A DNA stretch of 64,000 nt from Methanomassiliicoccales archaeon (GTDB taxonomy: Archaea; Thermoplasmatota; Thermoplasmata; Methanomassiliicoccales; UBA472). Of this stretch, positions 43,011 through 51,035 are shown piece after piece. The notes under the pieces were generated by a model. It was not told where the DNA came from and made no database searches. It saw only the letters and a program-made list of their open reading frames with translations. A program made the position numbers and the translations under genes. The DNA is taken from NCBI GenBank assembly GCA_013415865.1, contig CP058896.1:1097957-1161956 (forward strand), given 5' to 3'. Each line of letters begins with the position of its first letter. Within the stretch, counting starts at the first letter, position 1.

Positions 43011-43382
43011 TATGACCTACCCTATCATTTACAAATGAAACACGATATATAATAATGACCAATTTAAATGAAATAGAGTTACAAGGCACAACATGAACCA
43101 TGTTAATAAGACACATGAGAGGTATGCATTTAAAGCCCATTGATGCACAATAATGTCGGACGAACAATCGATGAGGTCCATTATTGAAAACAACTCACCC
43201 TTCTATTTGAAAAATGTTCAGAACAATATAGAATTATGAGCTTCACAAATGTAAAAATTGAGGAAATAATTCTTAATACTAACATCTTTCAAATCGAGTA
43301 ATTGGTATCTACTTATCCTGTCGCTTGTCAGTTAGATTCAATTATAGGGACGGCGAATGGTTTTTGCTCAGGGGGATGGGCA
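43011..43382. other. 372-base AT-rich intergenic region
   Basis: Divergent gap between the zinc-ribbon membrane gene and the acetyltransferase gene. It is AT-rich with several TATA-like stretches (for example near 43048 and 43270), which would serve both promoters. I see no RNA gene, repeat or conserved reading frame in it. Confidence 0.4.
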
Positions 43383-43949
43383 ATGCCTCAGACGTTTGAT
43401 GATGAGACGTATCGCTCGATATGGACCAAGGACATCTGGTCAACAGGTAATCTGAAAGATGCCAGTAGCTCCTTGGTCAATATCGATGAGGACATGATCA
43501 ACCTTGTCAAGGTGAGGGATTACAAGGATGAATACATTTTGAGCATTCTCCAACGAGATGCCAGGATCGAGAACCCAGGTTTCAAATTGCACGATCGATC
43601 GAAACAAGAGGCCGTCATTGCATGGACGAGGGTCGAAGGGTCAAAGATCCCATCAGGCTATTATTTGGTCACAAAGGAGCATTATGTGGGCGGGAGTTAT
43701 CCTCATTGGTATCCTAGGACGCTCAACCAACTTTACGTCATAAAACGAATGAGACGGAAAGGAATAGGTATGCGGCTCCTTTCAGACTTTATCTCCAGCG
43801 ATCGGTCGGGAAAGATCTGGGTGGAGAGCCCGAAATGGGAAACAAAAAACATGCTCGAGAAGGTCGGATACTCGGAGACCCAGGAACCTTATGAGATATG
43901 GCAGATGAGGGAAGGACTTACTTTGTGGGTATTAAAGGCAAGGTCATGA
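43383..43949 (+). CDS. GNAT-family N-acetyltransferase
   Basis: A 188-residue protein. Its C-terminal half has the acetyl-CoA motif A, LNQLYVIKRMRRKGIGMRLLSDFI (R-R-K-G-I-G), followed by WVESPKWETKNMLEKVGY, the typical GNAT beta5-alpha4 segment. The N-terminal half is diverged. ATG 43383 is preferred because GGGGGATGGGC precedes it; a longer frame opens at GTG 43302 but its N-terminus is not protein-like. The acceptor substrate is unknown. Confidence 0.75.
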   Translation: MPQTFDDETYRSIWTKDIWSTGNLKDASSSLVNIDEDMINLVKVRDYKDEYILSILQRDARIENPGFKLHDRSKQEAVIAWTRVEGSKIPSGYYLVTKEHYVGGSYPHWYPRTLNQLYVIKRMRRKGIGMRLLSDFISSDRSGKIWVESPKWETKNMLEKVGYSETQEPYEIWQMREGLTLWVLKARS

Positions 43950-44212
43950 CCTCTGATCCGGCAATTTCAACTGAACCTTTCCTCGAGGACGATGTCAAAG
44001 GTGATCGGCCAACCATGGTGCTTACCGAGAATGAAGGTCCAGACCTTTAACATTGAGATTTCTAGCCCGCCCCTCTTCTGATCAGCTCCCCTCATCTCAT
44101 TATCAAGTCACTTAATGTAAGACGGCAACCATCAATTGTCATCCTGGTTTTATGAAGAGTTAGGACCGCTTCTCTAATATCGGGGCCGCTCTTTCCGCTG
44201 AGCTGAGCGGCG

Positions 44213-44968
44213 ATGAGATTAATGGAGTGGAACATCCGGCACGGGGGAGGTAGGGGGTCTTTTCCAGGCATAATCGCGAGCGTGAGGAGACATGACCCGG
44301 ACATGGCAATATTCATAGAGTTCAGACCTGAGAGGGTGATCGAGCTCAGTCTGGCTTTGGCCAGCAACGGTTATCCCTACATCCTTAATTCTCAGCCCCC
44401 CATGAACACCAACGGTATCATGGTGGCCTCAAAGAGACCTATAGAGATGCCCCCCAGGGACTACCCAGACCCCATCATCCCCCATAGGTGGATGGAGGTC
44501 CGCCCAGCCACCTCGGACCTGAGAATATTGGCGGTACATGTGCCCACCGCATCGGACCTTGGAAACAAGATGAGGTTCTGGGACCAGATCATTGATTATG
44601 CCAAGAGGATGATCGAAGATGAACAACGCGCGGTCATCATCGGAGACCTTAATACAGGTCTGGAAATGGACGCAGAGGGCAAAACATTCCTCGGGGAGGA
44701 TAAGTTACGGACATTGATCGGACTTGGGATGAGGGACATCTGGAGAGAATATCATCAGATGTCAAGAGAATACTCTTGGTATAGCCATAGTGGGGCGGGA
44801 TATAGGTTGGACCACGTCCTCGTCACACCATTTATCGATAGGCCCATGTGGGCAAAGTATTCACATCAGGAAAGGGAGGAAGGCCTCTCGGACCACTCCC
44901 CCCTCATATTTGACATAATAAGCTCTATGAGCGAGGGCGGCTCAATAAGGAGCGCACTGAGAGGTTAA
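44213..44968 (+). CDS. Endonuclease/exonuclease/phosphatase family protein
   Basis: A 251-residue EEP-fold enzyme. MEWNIRHGGGRG, FIEFRPERV (metal Glu), LAVHVPT, VIIGDLNTGLEMDAEG (Asp-x-Asn) and GYRLDHVLVT with LSDHSPLIFDI (Asp-His) supply the catalytic set. It is paralogous in fold to Xth at 41081-41848 but lacks its specific WWDM and ETKAS segments, so the substrate (nucleic acid, phosphoester or phosphoinositide-like) is open. ATG 44213 and ATG 44222 are both possible. The 263 bases upstream hold nothing recognisable. Confidence 0.85.
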   Translation: MRLMEWNIRHGGGRGSFPGIIASVRRHDPDMAIFIEFRPERVIELSLALASNGYPYILNSQPPMNTNGIMVASKRPIEMPPRDYPDPIIPHRWMEVRPATSDLRILAVHVPTASDLGNKMRFWDQIIDYAKRMIEDEQRAVIIGDLNTGLEMDAEGKTFLGEDKLRTLIGLGMRDIWREYHQMSREYSWYSHSGAGYRLDHVLVTPFIDRPMWAKYSHQEREEGLSDHSPLIFDIISSMSEGGSIRSALRG

Positions 44969-45018
44969 GGTCCTTAGGAAATGATAAATCAGCGTCCCGC
45001 CATCAGAGCGTCGATAAA

Positions 45019-46554
45019 ATGTCCACGGATATCATGGACCCTTATGATCAGTTATTGAGCAGGTACAAACAGTTGACGATATTGAGGACCGCCATTGGGA
45101 TATTATATTGGGACCTCGAGACAAAAATGCCCCCACGCGGGATAGAGCAGAGGAGCGAGCAGCTCTCGCTCCTGGAGGTCATGGCCCACAGGGAGCAGGT
45201 CGATCCGAAGGTCAACGAGCTTCTCGTGTCGATCGAGAGGAGCGATCGATTTGACACGTTGAACGAGGTCCAGAGGAGGAACGTCAAGCTCATCAGGAAG
45301 TATTATGACGAGGAAGCAAAGCTTCCAGATGAGCTCGTCGCGGAGATAAGCAAGCAGGCCGCGATCACTGTGAACGTCTGGAAAAGGGCAAAGGCGGCGA
45401 AGGACTATTCTATGTTCAAGCCAGATCTGGCCAAGACCATAGAACTGAAGAAGAAGGCCGCGGACATTTTAATGGCGGTGAAAGGAACAAGGACGCCCTA
45501 CGATGCACTTTTAGACTCTTTCGAACCAGGGATGACATCTGAGAAGGTGACCGAGATATTCAATGGGATGAAGAAAGGGCTTATGTCGGTCCTTGAGAGG
45601 ATAAGGTCATCAGATGTTAGGCCAGATATGAGCATCCTCAAGCGAAGAGTGCCGGTTGAGGACCAGAGGAAGATCAGCCTCTTGGCCATGAAGTTCGTAG
45701 GATATGACACCACGTCCCCAAATGCAGGGGGAAGATTGGACGAGACCGAACACCCGTTCTCCACAGGATACTATGACGACCTTCGGATAACCACTCACTA
45801 TCATATCAGAAAGTTCGATTCAAGCCTCTTCAGCGTGCTCCATGAGGCTGGTCACGCAATGTATGAAGGAAATCAGCCAGCAGAGTGGAAGTACCAACCG
45901 GTGGGAGCCCCGGCGAGCTATGGGGTGCACGAGTCCCAGAGCAGGTTCGTTGAGAACATCATAGGAAGGAGCCCGGAGTTCCTGAGTTATGTGTTCCCAA
46001 AGATCAAGAAAGTGACCGGCAGCGCGCTTTCCGATGTAAAGGCAAGGGACTTCATCATCGCAGTGAATAACGTGAAACCTTCCAAGATAAGGATAGAGGC
46101 CGACGAGGTGACATACGGACTGCATATCATAATCAGGTTCGAGATAGAGAGGGACATCTTCGAAGGGAAGATAGGTGTCGATGAACTGCCACAGGTTTGG
46201 AATGAGAAATATGGTAAGTACCTAGGTGTCAAGATAAAGAACGACTCGGAGGGGGTCATGCAGGACACACACTGGGCTAACGGGTCGTTCGGTTATTTCC
46301 CGAGCTACGCCCTGGGGAATATCTACGGAGGGATGTTCTTGGAGAGGATGGAGAGGGACCTGCCCGAATGGAGGTCTTCCATAGCAAAAGGCAACTTTAT
46401 GCCGGTAAGGGAATGGCTCAAAGAGAACGTACACTCAAAGGGGAACCTGTATGACCCAGCCGACCTCGTCAAGGTCATAACCGGGAGAAGCCTTGACATA
46501 GACCCATTCATCAAGTATCTGGACGGTAAGATGGGCAAGATATTCGGCTATTGA
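45019..46554 (+). CDS. Thermostable carboxypeptidase (Taq/M32 family)
   Basis: A 511-residue metallocarboxypeptidase. The zinc site HEAGHAMYE (HExxH) is followed downstream by GVHESQSRFVENIIG with the third ligand Glu (HESQ, family signature). Other M32 hallmarks are YWDLETKMPPRG near the N-terminus and IRFEIERDIFEG. Length agrees with family members (about 500). It removes C-terminal residues from peptides in the cytoplasm. It is a stand-alone gene ending before a strong T-run. Confidence 0.95.
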   Translation: MSTDIMDPYDQLLSRYKQLTILRTAIGILYWDLETKMPPRGIEQRSEQLSLLEVMAHREQVDPKVNELLVSIERSDRFDTLNEVQRRNVKLIRKYYDEEAKLPDELVAEISKQAAITVNVWKRAKAAKDYSMFKPDLAKTIELKKKAADILMAVKGTRTPYDALLDSFEPGMTSEKVTEIFNGMKKGLMSVLERIRSSDVRPDMSILKRRVPVEDQRKISLLAMKFVGYDTTSPNAGGRLDETEHPFSTGYYDDLRITTHYHIRKFDSSLFSVLHEAGHAMYEGNQPAEWKYQPVGAPASYGVHESQSRFVENIIGRSPEFLSYVFPKIKKVTGSALSDVKARDFIIAVNNVKPSKIRIEADEVTYGLHIIIRFEIERDIFEGKIGVDELPQVWNEKYGKYLGVKIKNDSEGVMQDTHWANGSFGYFPSYALGNIYGGMFLERMERDLPEWRSSIAKGNFMPVREWLKENVHSKGNLYDPADLVKVITGRSLDIDPFIKYLDGKMGKIFGY

Positions 46555-46583
46555 CACATTTGACGTCACTGACGAATCGCTGA

Positions 46584-46600
46584 ACTTTTTTCTTTTTTTT
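46584..46600 (+). terminator. Strong T-run terminator
   Basis: TTTTT-TC-TTTTTTTT lies 30-46 bases after the M32 gene stop and just before the next promoter. Confidence 0.6.
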
Positions 46601-46607
46601 CTAGACA

Positions 46608-46618
46608 TCTATATATAC
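46608..46618 (+). promoter_or_regulatory. TATA box of the tusA-dsrE-nifS-iscU operon
   Basis: TCTATATATAC at 46608-46618 is 40 bases upstream of the TTG start, giving a short leader with an AAGGTGG ribosome binding site (about 46647-46653). Confidence 0.55.
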
Positions 46619-46657
46619 AACAGGCTGGCACTATTTCACGATAGACAAGGTGGTTTT

Positions 46658-46888
46658 TTGGCTGAGATCAAGGTCGACTGTAGGGGTAAGAACTGTCCGA
46701 TACCGCTCGTTGAGATGAGGAAAGCGATAAAGAAGGCGGCGAGCGGCGACATCATAGAGATCGTTGGTACCCATCCAGCCTCAAAGAAGGAGATACCCAT
46801 GGCCGTCCATTCGTTAGGTCAGGAGTTGATAGGCGTGACCGAGCAGGGCGAGGAATGGAATATCCGCATCAGGAAGGTCAGGGAGTGA
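46658..46888 (+). CDS. tusA: TusA-family sulfur carrier
   Basis: A 76-residue protein with the signature CRGKNCPIPLVEMRKAI, whose conserved cysteine accepts persulfide sulfur, and GDIIEIVGTHPASKKEIPM. TusA carries sulfur from a cysteine desulfurase to thiouridine, molybdopterin or reduction pathways. TTG 46658 starts translation behind AAGGTGG. It is the first gene of a tight operon with DsrE, a cysteine desulfurase and an IscU-type scaffold, which supports a role in mobilising sulfur from cysteine. Confidence 0.93.
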   Translation: MAEIKVDCRGKNCPIPLVEMRKAIKKAASGDIIEIVGTHPASKKEIPMAVHSLGQELIGVTEQGEEWNIRIRKVRE

Positions 46889-46889
46889 T

Positions 46890-47312
46890 ATGATGACAGA
46901 AAAGGCGACGATCATAGTCCACAGCGGCGACATGGACAAGGTCTATAGCGCCCTCATAATCGGGACCGGGGCGTTGTCGATGGGAATGGAGGCCTCGCTC
47001 TATTTCACCTTTTGGGGCCTACAGAGGTTGAAAAAAAATGGACTTGAGAAAGGGGCGCTATCTAAGATGAACATGCTCGGTCTGGGGAAATGGATGGTCA
47101 AGAAGAGAATGGACAAGAACGGCGTGGCCAAGCTCGACTCGCTGATAAAGGATTTTCGAGAACTTGGAGGCAAGATCATAGCGTGCGAGATGACGATGGA
47201 GGTCATGGGCGTGAAGAAAGAGGACCTTTGTACCGATTGGATCGACGAGTTCGGTGCCGTCGGGACCTACATATCAGAGGCAAGGAGCTCCTCGATCACT
47301 CTTTTCATCTGA
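46890..47312 (+). CDS. DsrE2-like sulfur-transfer protein
   Basis: A 140-residue DsrE/DsrF superfamily member. The N-terminus TIIVHSGDMDKVYSALIIG, the FTFWGLQRLKK segment and KIIACEMTMEVMGV (with the conserved cysteine Cys98 region) are typical of the DsrE2-type peroxiredoxin-like proteins found beside TusA in sulfur-oxidising and archaeal gene clusters. It likely passes persulfide between TusA and a partner. ATG 46890 is one base after the tusA stop, so translation is coupled. Membrane helices are not evident. Confidence 0.85.
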   Translation: MMTEKATIIVHSGDMDKVYSALIIGTGALSMGMEASLYFTFWGLQRLKKNGLEKGALSKMNMLGLGKWMVKKRMDKNGVAKLDSLIKDFRELGGKIIACEMTMEVMGVKKEDLCTDWIDEFGAVGTYISEARSSSITLFI

Positions 47313-47322
47313 GGTGCTGTTC

Positions 47323-48471
47323 ATGATATATCTTGACAATTCTGCGGCGACCAGGATGGACGAGAGGGTCCACGAGGCAATGTTACCCTACTTTTTTGAG
47401 AAGTATGCGGTGGCAACATCAGAGTTCGGATACTCACTAGGGATCGAGGCAAGGGAAGCTTTGGACAAGGCCAGGTCGGACATATCATCCATCATAGGGG
47501 CCGATGAGGATGAGATAATCTTCACATCGGGGGACACCGAGGCCAGCAATATGGCATTAAAAGGAGTGGCCTATTCGCAGACCAGGAAAGGCAGGCACAT
47601 CATAGTCTCGAAGATCGAGGACTTCCCGGTCCTGAATACCGCAAGGGCGTTGGAGAGGGACGGGTTCAAGGTCACATATCTACCGGTCGACAGCGAAGGT
47701 CTCGTCGATCCGGAGGAGTTAAAAAAAAGCATCACAAAGGAGACCGTACTTGTTTCCGTACAGCACTCCAACCAAGAGATAGGCACTGTACAGGACATCG
47801 AGGTGATTGGTAAGATCTGCAGGGATTCTGGAATCCCATTTCATACGGATGCCACACATACCTTTGGAAGGGTCCCCTTAGACATGAAGAAATTACCGGT
47901 CGATCTCATGACCATATCATCGCACACATTGCATGGGCCTAAAGGCGTAGGCGCTCTTTTCAAGAGGAAGGACGTCCCGATTCAAAAGTGGATGGATGGT
48001 GGATATCAGGAGTTTAACCTGAGGGCAGGGCTGGAGAACATACCTGGCATCGTAGGATTCGCCAAGGCGGCTGAGCTGATGAACGAAGAGGAGAATATGA
48101 GGATAAAGGGGATGAGGGACAGATTGATCGACAAGGTAATGAACGGCATCCCGGACACGACATTGAACGGTCATAGGACGAAGAGACTTCCCCAGAACGC
48201 CAACATCACCTTCCATATGGTGGAGGGAGAATCGATGACGCTCCATCTTGACATGAGGGGCATCGAGGTCTCGACCGGCTCAGCATGCTTCAGCCGATCC
48301 TTGGAGGCCAGCCATGTTATCATGGGGATAGGTGGTGACCATGAGAGGGCCCATGGCTCGATCAGGTTCACGTTTGGAAGATATAACAATGAGGAGGAGG
48401 TCGACGTGGTTGTCGAGGCGATGAAGGAGATCGTCTCTAGGCTCAGGGAGATCAGCCCCTTGAAGAGGTGA
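47323..48471 (+). CDS. Cysteine desulfurase (NifS/IscS class)
   Basis: A 382-residue PLP enzyme that takes sulfur from cysteine. It opens with IYLDNSAATRMDERV. PLP-binding Lys207 lies in SSHTLHGPKGVGAL. The persulfide cysteine is Cys322 in EVSTGSACFSRS, on a class I type loop. SVQHSNQEIGTVQ and HTDATHTFGRVPLDM give the cofactor-aspartate region. ATG 47323 is used, behind GAGGTG; a longer in-frame start at 47254 overlaps dsrE and is unlikely. Sulfur can flow either to the TusA/DsrE pair upstream or to the IscU scaffold downstream. Confidence 0.95.
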   Translation: MIYLDNSAATRMDERVHEAMLPYFFEKYAVATSEFGYSLGIEAREALDKARSDISSIIGADEDEIIFTSGDTEASNMALKGVAYSQTRKGRHIIVSKIEDFPVLNTARALERDGFKVTYLPVDSEGLVDPEELKKSITKETVLVSVQHSNQEIGTVQDIEVIGKICRDSGIPFHTDATHTFGRVPLDMKKLPVDLMTISSHTLHGPKGVGALFKRKDVPIQKWMDGGYQEFNLRAGLENIPGIVGFAKAAELMNEEENMRIKGMRDRLIDKVMNGIPDTTLNGHRTKRLPQNANITFHMVEGESMTLHLDMRGIEVSTGSACFSRSLEASHVIMGIGGDHERAHGSIRFTFGRYNNEEEVDVVVEAMKEIVSRLREISPLKR

Positions 48472-48476
48472 TGAAG

Positions 48477-49115
48477 ATGAAGTTCCCATATAACGAGAAG
48501 GTACTGGAGCATTTCAAGAACCCCAAGAATGTTGGAAAGATCGAGGACGCAGACGGCAAGGCGATGGTCGGGAGCCCGGCCTGTGGGGACATGGTCGCCG
48601 TATATCTAAGGGTCAGACCTGAGGACCATGTCATAACCGACATCAAGTTCGAGTCATACGGTTGCGCATCGAACATCGCGACCGGTTCGATCATCACAGA
48701 GCTCGCGAAAGGAAAGACAATAGAGGAGGCTAAGAAGATCACCTGGAAGGACGCCTTGGAGGCATTGGGCGGTCTTCCAAAGATCAAAGCGCACTGTTCC
48801 GTGCTTGCCGTGGAAGGGCTGAGAGAGGCCATCACGAACTATGAGGAGAAGCACGGCCTGGTCATCGAGAAGAAGCCCACGACGGTCGAGCTCATCGAGC
48901 GCCGCTTGAAGAACGTCATGAACCCGCTGACCGGACTGGACATTGTACGGACCAACCTGGTCAGATCGATAACGATAGAGGAAGGTGTGGTGAGGATATC
49001 TATTGATCTTCCGAAAGAACACATTTTCGCCAACAACATCAGGGACGAGGTCAAAGAGAAGATCGAGAACCTATGGGATGTCAAAGAGGTGATCCTAAGG
49101 TTCAATGACGAGTGA
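48477..49115 (+). CDS. IscU scaffold fused to DUF59/MIP18-like domain
   Basis: A 212-residue fusion. Residues 1-130 are an IscU/NifU-type Fe-S scaffold with ligands Cys36 (GSPACGDMV), Cys63 (YGCASN) and Cys107 (KAHCSVL). The C-terminal portion (about 135-209; ELIERRLKNVMNPLTGLDIV ... IRDEVKEKIENLWDVKEV) looks like a DUF59/MIP18 domain of the Fe-S cluster delivery proteins (SufT, Cia2), but without the usual cysteine in the loop. ATG 48477 is preferred, six bases after GAGGTG; GTG 48468 and ATG 48471 are in frame but too close to that site. A scaffold joined to a delivery domain is not the usual architecture. Confidence 0.8.
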   Translation: MKFPYNEKVLEHFKNPKNVGKIEDADGKAMVGSPACGDMVAVYLRVRPEDHVITDIKFESYGCASNIATGSIITELAKGKTIEEAKKITWKDALEALGGLPKIKAHCSVLAVEGLREAITNYEEKHGLVIEKKPTTVELIERRLKNVMNPLTGLDIVRTNLVRSITIEEGVVRISIDLPKEHIFANNIRDEVKEKIENLWDVKEVILRFNDE

Positions 49116-49185
49116 TCATCCTCCATTCTGGGGTCGGGAAATTATTATTAACCTTCGTCATGAATCATATTAGCGGTGACCCTAG

Positions 49186-49962
49186 ATGACCCAAGATGAG
49201 ATCAAGTTCCAGAAGCTCCGCCGTTTCAATATTGTCATGGGCGTGCTTCACACCATCCAGGGAATCCTGATGCTGGCGTTCACGAACGATTTTGCCGTTC
49301 CTTTCACGACGAACTTCTTAAAATTCGATGAGGTTAACGAGACCGTATATCATAATATGAACGAACTCTGGGAGATCCAGCTGGGACCAGCTGTTGCCCT
49401 GTTCATGTTCATGTCCGCCTTTGCTCATTTCTCAGTTTCGACGTATGGCTACGGATGGTATCAGAGGAAGTTAAAGGAAGGCATCAATCCCGCGAGGTGG
49501 TACGAGTATGCTGTCAGCTCTTCCTGGATGATCCTCATCGTGGCAATGCTGAGCGGTCTAACCGACCTCGCCGCCCTCATCCTGCTCGTAGGCCTCAATG
49601 CCAGCACGAACCTCTTTGGAATGATGATGGAACTTCACAACAAAGAGCTGAAGAAGACGAACTGGTCATCTTTCATATATGGAAGCATTGCTGGAACGTT
49701 GGCATGGGTCGCCGTGCTCATGTACTTCCTGGGAGCGATTTTGGATAATTTTGACAACGTCCCGAACTTTGTATACATGGTCGTTTTCGTGCTACTGTTC
49801 TTCTGGGGCACCTTCCCTTTGAACATGTGGCTGCAGTACCGCAGAAAAGGAAGATGGGCGGACTATCTCTACGGTGAGAAGGTCTATATCCTGCTCAGCC
49901 TCGTCTCGAAGTCCGCATTGGCATGGTTCATCTTCTTCGGGGTACAGGGAATAGGTTCATAG
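49186..49962 (+). CDS. Heliorhodopsin
   Basis: A 258-residue, seven-helix retinal protein of the heliorhodopsin family. The retinal Schiff-base lysine is Lys242 in LSLVSKSALAW on helix 7, with Ser238 preceding it. The counterion Glu107 is in ARWYEYAVSSS on helix 3, at the same number as in the reference heliorhodopsin 48C12. His22 and His81 match its inner polar residues. Conserved family segments include LHTIQGILML, NPARWYEYA, ALNAS-like VGLNASTNLFG, LQYRRKGRWADYL and GEKVYILLSLV. Heliorhodopsins have their N-terminus inside, opposite to type 1 rhodopsins, and do not pump ions in known cases. Single gene, ATG 49186, ending four bases from a SemiSWEET gene. Confidence 0.95.
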   Translation: MTQDEIKFQKLRRFNIVMGVLHTIQGILMLAFTNDFAVPFTTNFLKFDEVNETVYHNMNELWEIQLGPAVALFMFMSAFAHFSVSTYGYGWYQRKLKEGINPARWYEYAVSSSWMILIVAMLSGLTDLAALILLVGLNASTNLFGMMMELHNKELKKTNWSSFIYGSIAGTLAWVAVLMYFLGAILDNFDNVPNFVYMVVFVLLFFWGTFPLNMWLQYRRKGRWADYLYGEKVYILLSLVSKSALAWFIFFGVQGIGS

Positions 49963-49966
49963 AACA

Positions 49967-50224
49967 TCAAAAACTGGACCTTACCTTCATGAAGATGAGG
50001 GCAAGGTTCAGGCTCAGACCTATCGCGTTCCACATTACTATCGGCACATCTCCTTGAAGAGCACCATATAATAACCATAGGGACATCCCTATCGCCAGCA
50101 GGATCGGCATGAAAAGGGACACATCATCCATCTTTTTTGTCCGATGGGCACGGACGATCTGAGGTATGAACCCTACGGTGGTCAGAAGACCCGCCAGTAG
50201 GCCTAGGACAAGGTAATGATCCAT
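49967..50224 (-). CDS. SemiSWEET (PQ-loop) sugar transporter
   Basis: An 85-residue, three-helix membrane protein with the PQ-loop signature LTTVGFIPQIVRA in helix 1 and a characteristic NAIGLSLNLALIF in helix 3. SemiSWEETs form dimers that move mono- or disaccharides down their gradient. It is convergent with the heliorhodopsin gene, the two stop codons being four bases apart, so it is not co-transcribed with it. Start ATG 50224. Confidence 0.85.
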   Translation of the reverse strand: MDHYLVLGLLAGLLTTVGFIPQIVRAHRTKKMDDVSLFMPILLAIGMSLWLLYGALQGDVPIVMWNAIGLSLNLALIFMKVRSSF

Positions 50225-50318
50225 GGGCCCCAGAAGCCCTCTGGTTCGTAATTACCTTTGCGTCGAGAAAAACTCCGAGGGCACATCGGAAGACCCACAA
50301 CGATTTTGCCATTTATTT

Positions 50319-50483
50319 TCATCCTTTGATGGAAGGATACAACATGTCCATCTTGGCCAACAATCTTCTTAGGGCCTCCCTCTCGATGTCCCTCTCAACA
50401 TCCCCCGTCAATCTCTCAAGTTCGTTCATGATCTCCTTGTCGGTATACAGGCGGATCCTCTCATTCGGGTCCATCATTGCCAT
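50319..50483 (-). CDS. Small helical acidic-basic protein, unknown
   Basis: A 54-residue reading frame not usually listed because of its size. It reads MDPNERIRLYTDKEIMNELE, then a helix LTGDVERDIEREALRRLLAK, then MLYPSIKG. Amphipathic charge spacing and normal third-base GC bias suggest a real gene. Three ATGs open it (50483, 50477, 50474); GGTGATG sits just before the second and third, favouring those. A TATA-like AATAATAT lies upstream in the minus direction. Function unknown; it might be a small regulator. Confidence 0.5.
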   Translation of the reverse strand: MAMMDPNERIRLYTDKEIMNELERLTGDVERDIEREALRRLLAKMDMLYPSIKG

Positions 50484-50697
50484 CACCGTATATTATTTAT
50501 GTCTATTGTTATTTGAATTTATTCAATCATTCATCTAATTATTTGAAATAAATTACTCAAATGAACAACATAATTACATATTTCACAATATTTGTAGACA
50601 AATGTCGAAAAGGGACACACAAAACACCATAACTTTCTCGGACGACCGAATGCATTAATATCTCACAACTGCAAGTTCATCACAAGGAGGTCAGGCG

Positions 50698-50982
50698 ATG
50701 GCAAAGTATGTTGTGTTGTCGAGGTTAACGGCCGAGGGCAGGAAGACATTGAAGAGCAAACCATCGAGGCTGCTAGAGGTGAACAAAGAGATCGAGAAGA
50801 TGGGTGCAAAGGTGGTACACCAGTATGCACTTCTGGGCAAGTATGATTTCCTCACGGTGCTCGAGGCCCCCGATAATGAGACGGTAGGGAAGGTCATGGT
50901 AGAGCTAGGCTCCAGAGGTACATTGGAGACCACCACCCTGGCTGCAATGCCGATAACGGATTTCTTGAGCTCCCTTGAGTGA
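50698..50982 (+). CDS. GYD-domain protein
   Basis: A 94-residue protein of the GYD family (ferredoxin-like beta-alpha-beta fold). It contains VVLSRLTAEGRKTLKSKP, ALLGKYDFLTVLEAPDNE (the G-x-Y-D core that names the family) and a C-terminal helix. The family has no established function. AGGAGGTCAGGCG gives an excellent ribosome binding site for ATG 50698. It is a single gene convergent with the antiporter gene. Confidence 0.88.
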   Translation: MAKYVVLSRLTAEGRKTLKSKPSRLLEVNKEIEKMGAKVVHQYALLGKYDFLTVLEAPDNETVGKVMVELGSRGTLETTTLAAMPITDFLSSLE

Positions 50983-51035
50983 GATCGGTCATTGATCTGC
51001 CGAGCGTGCTTAGCACCCTCTTTAGGAGTGACCGG

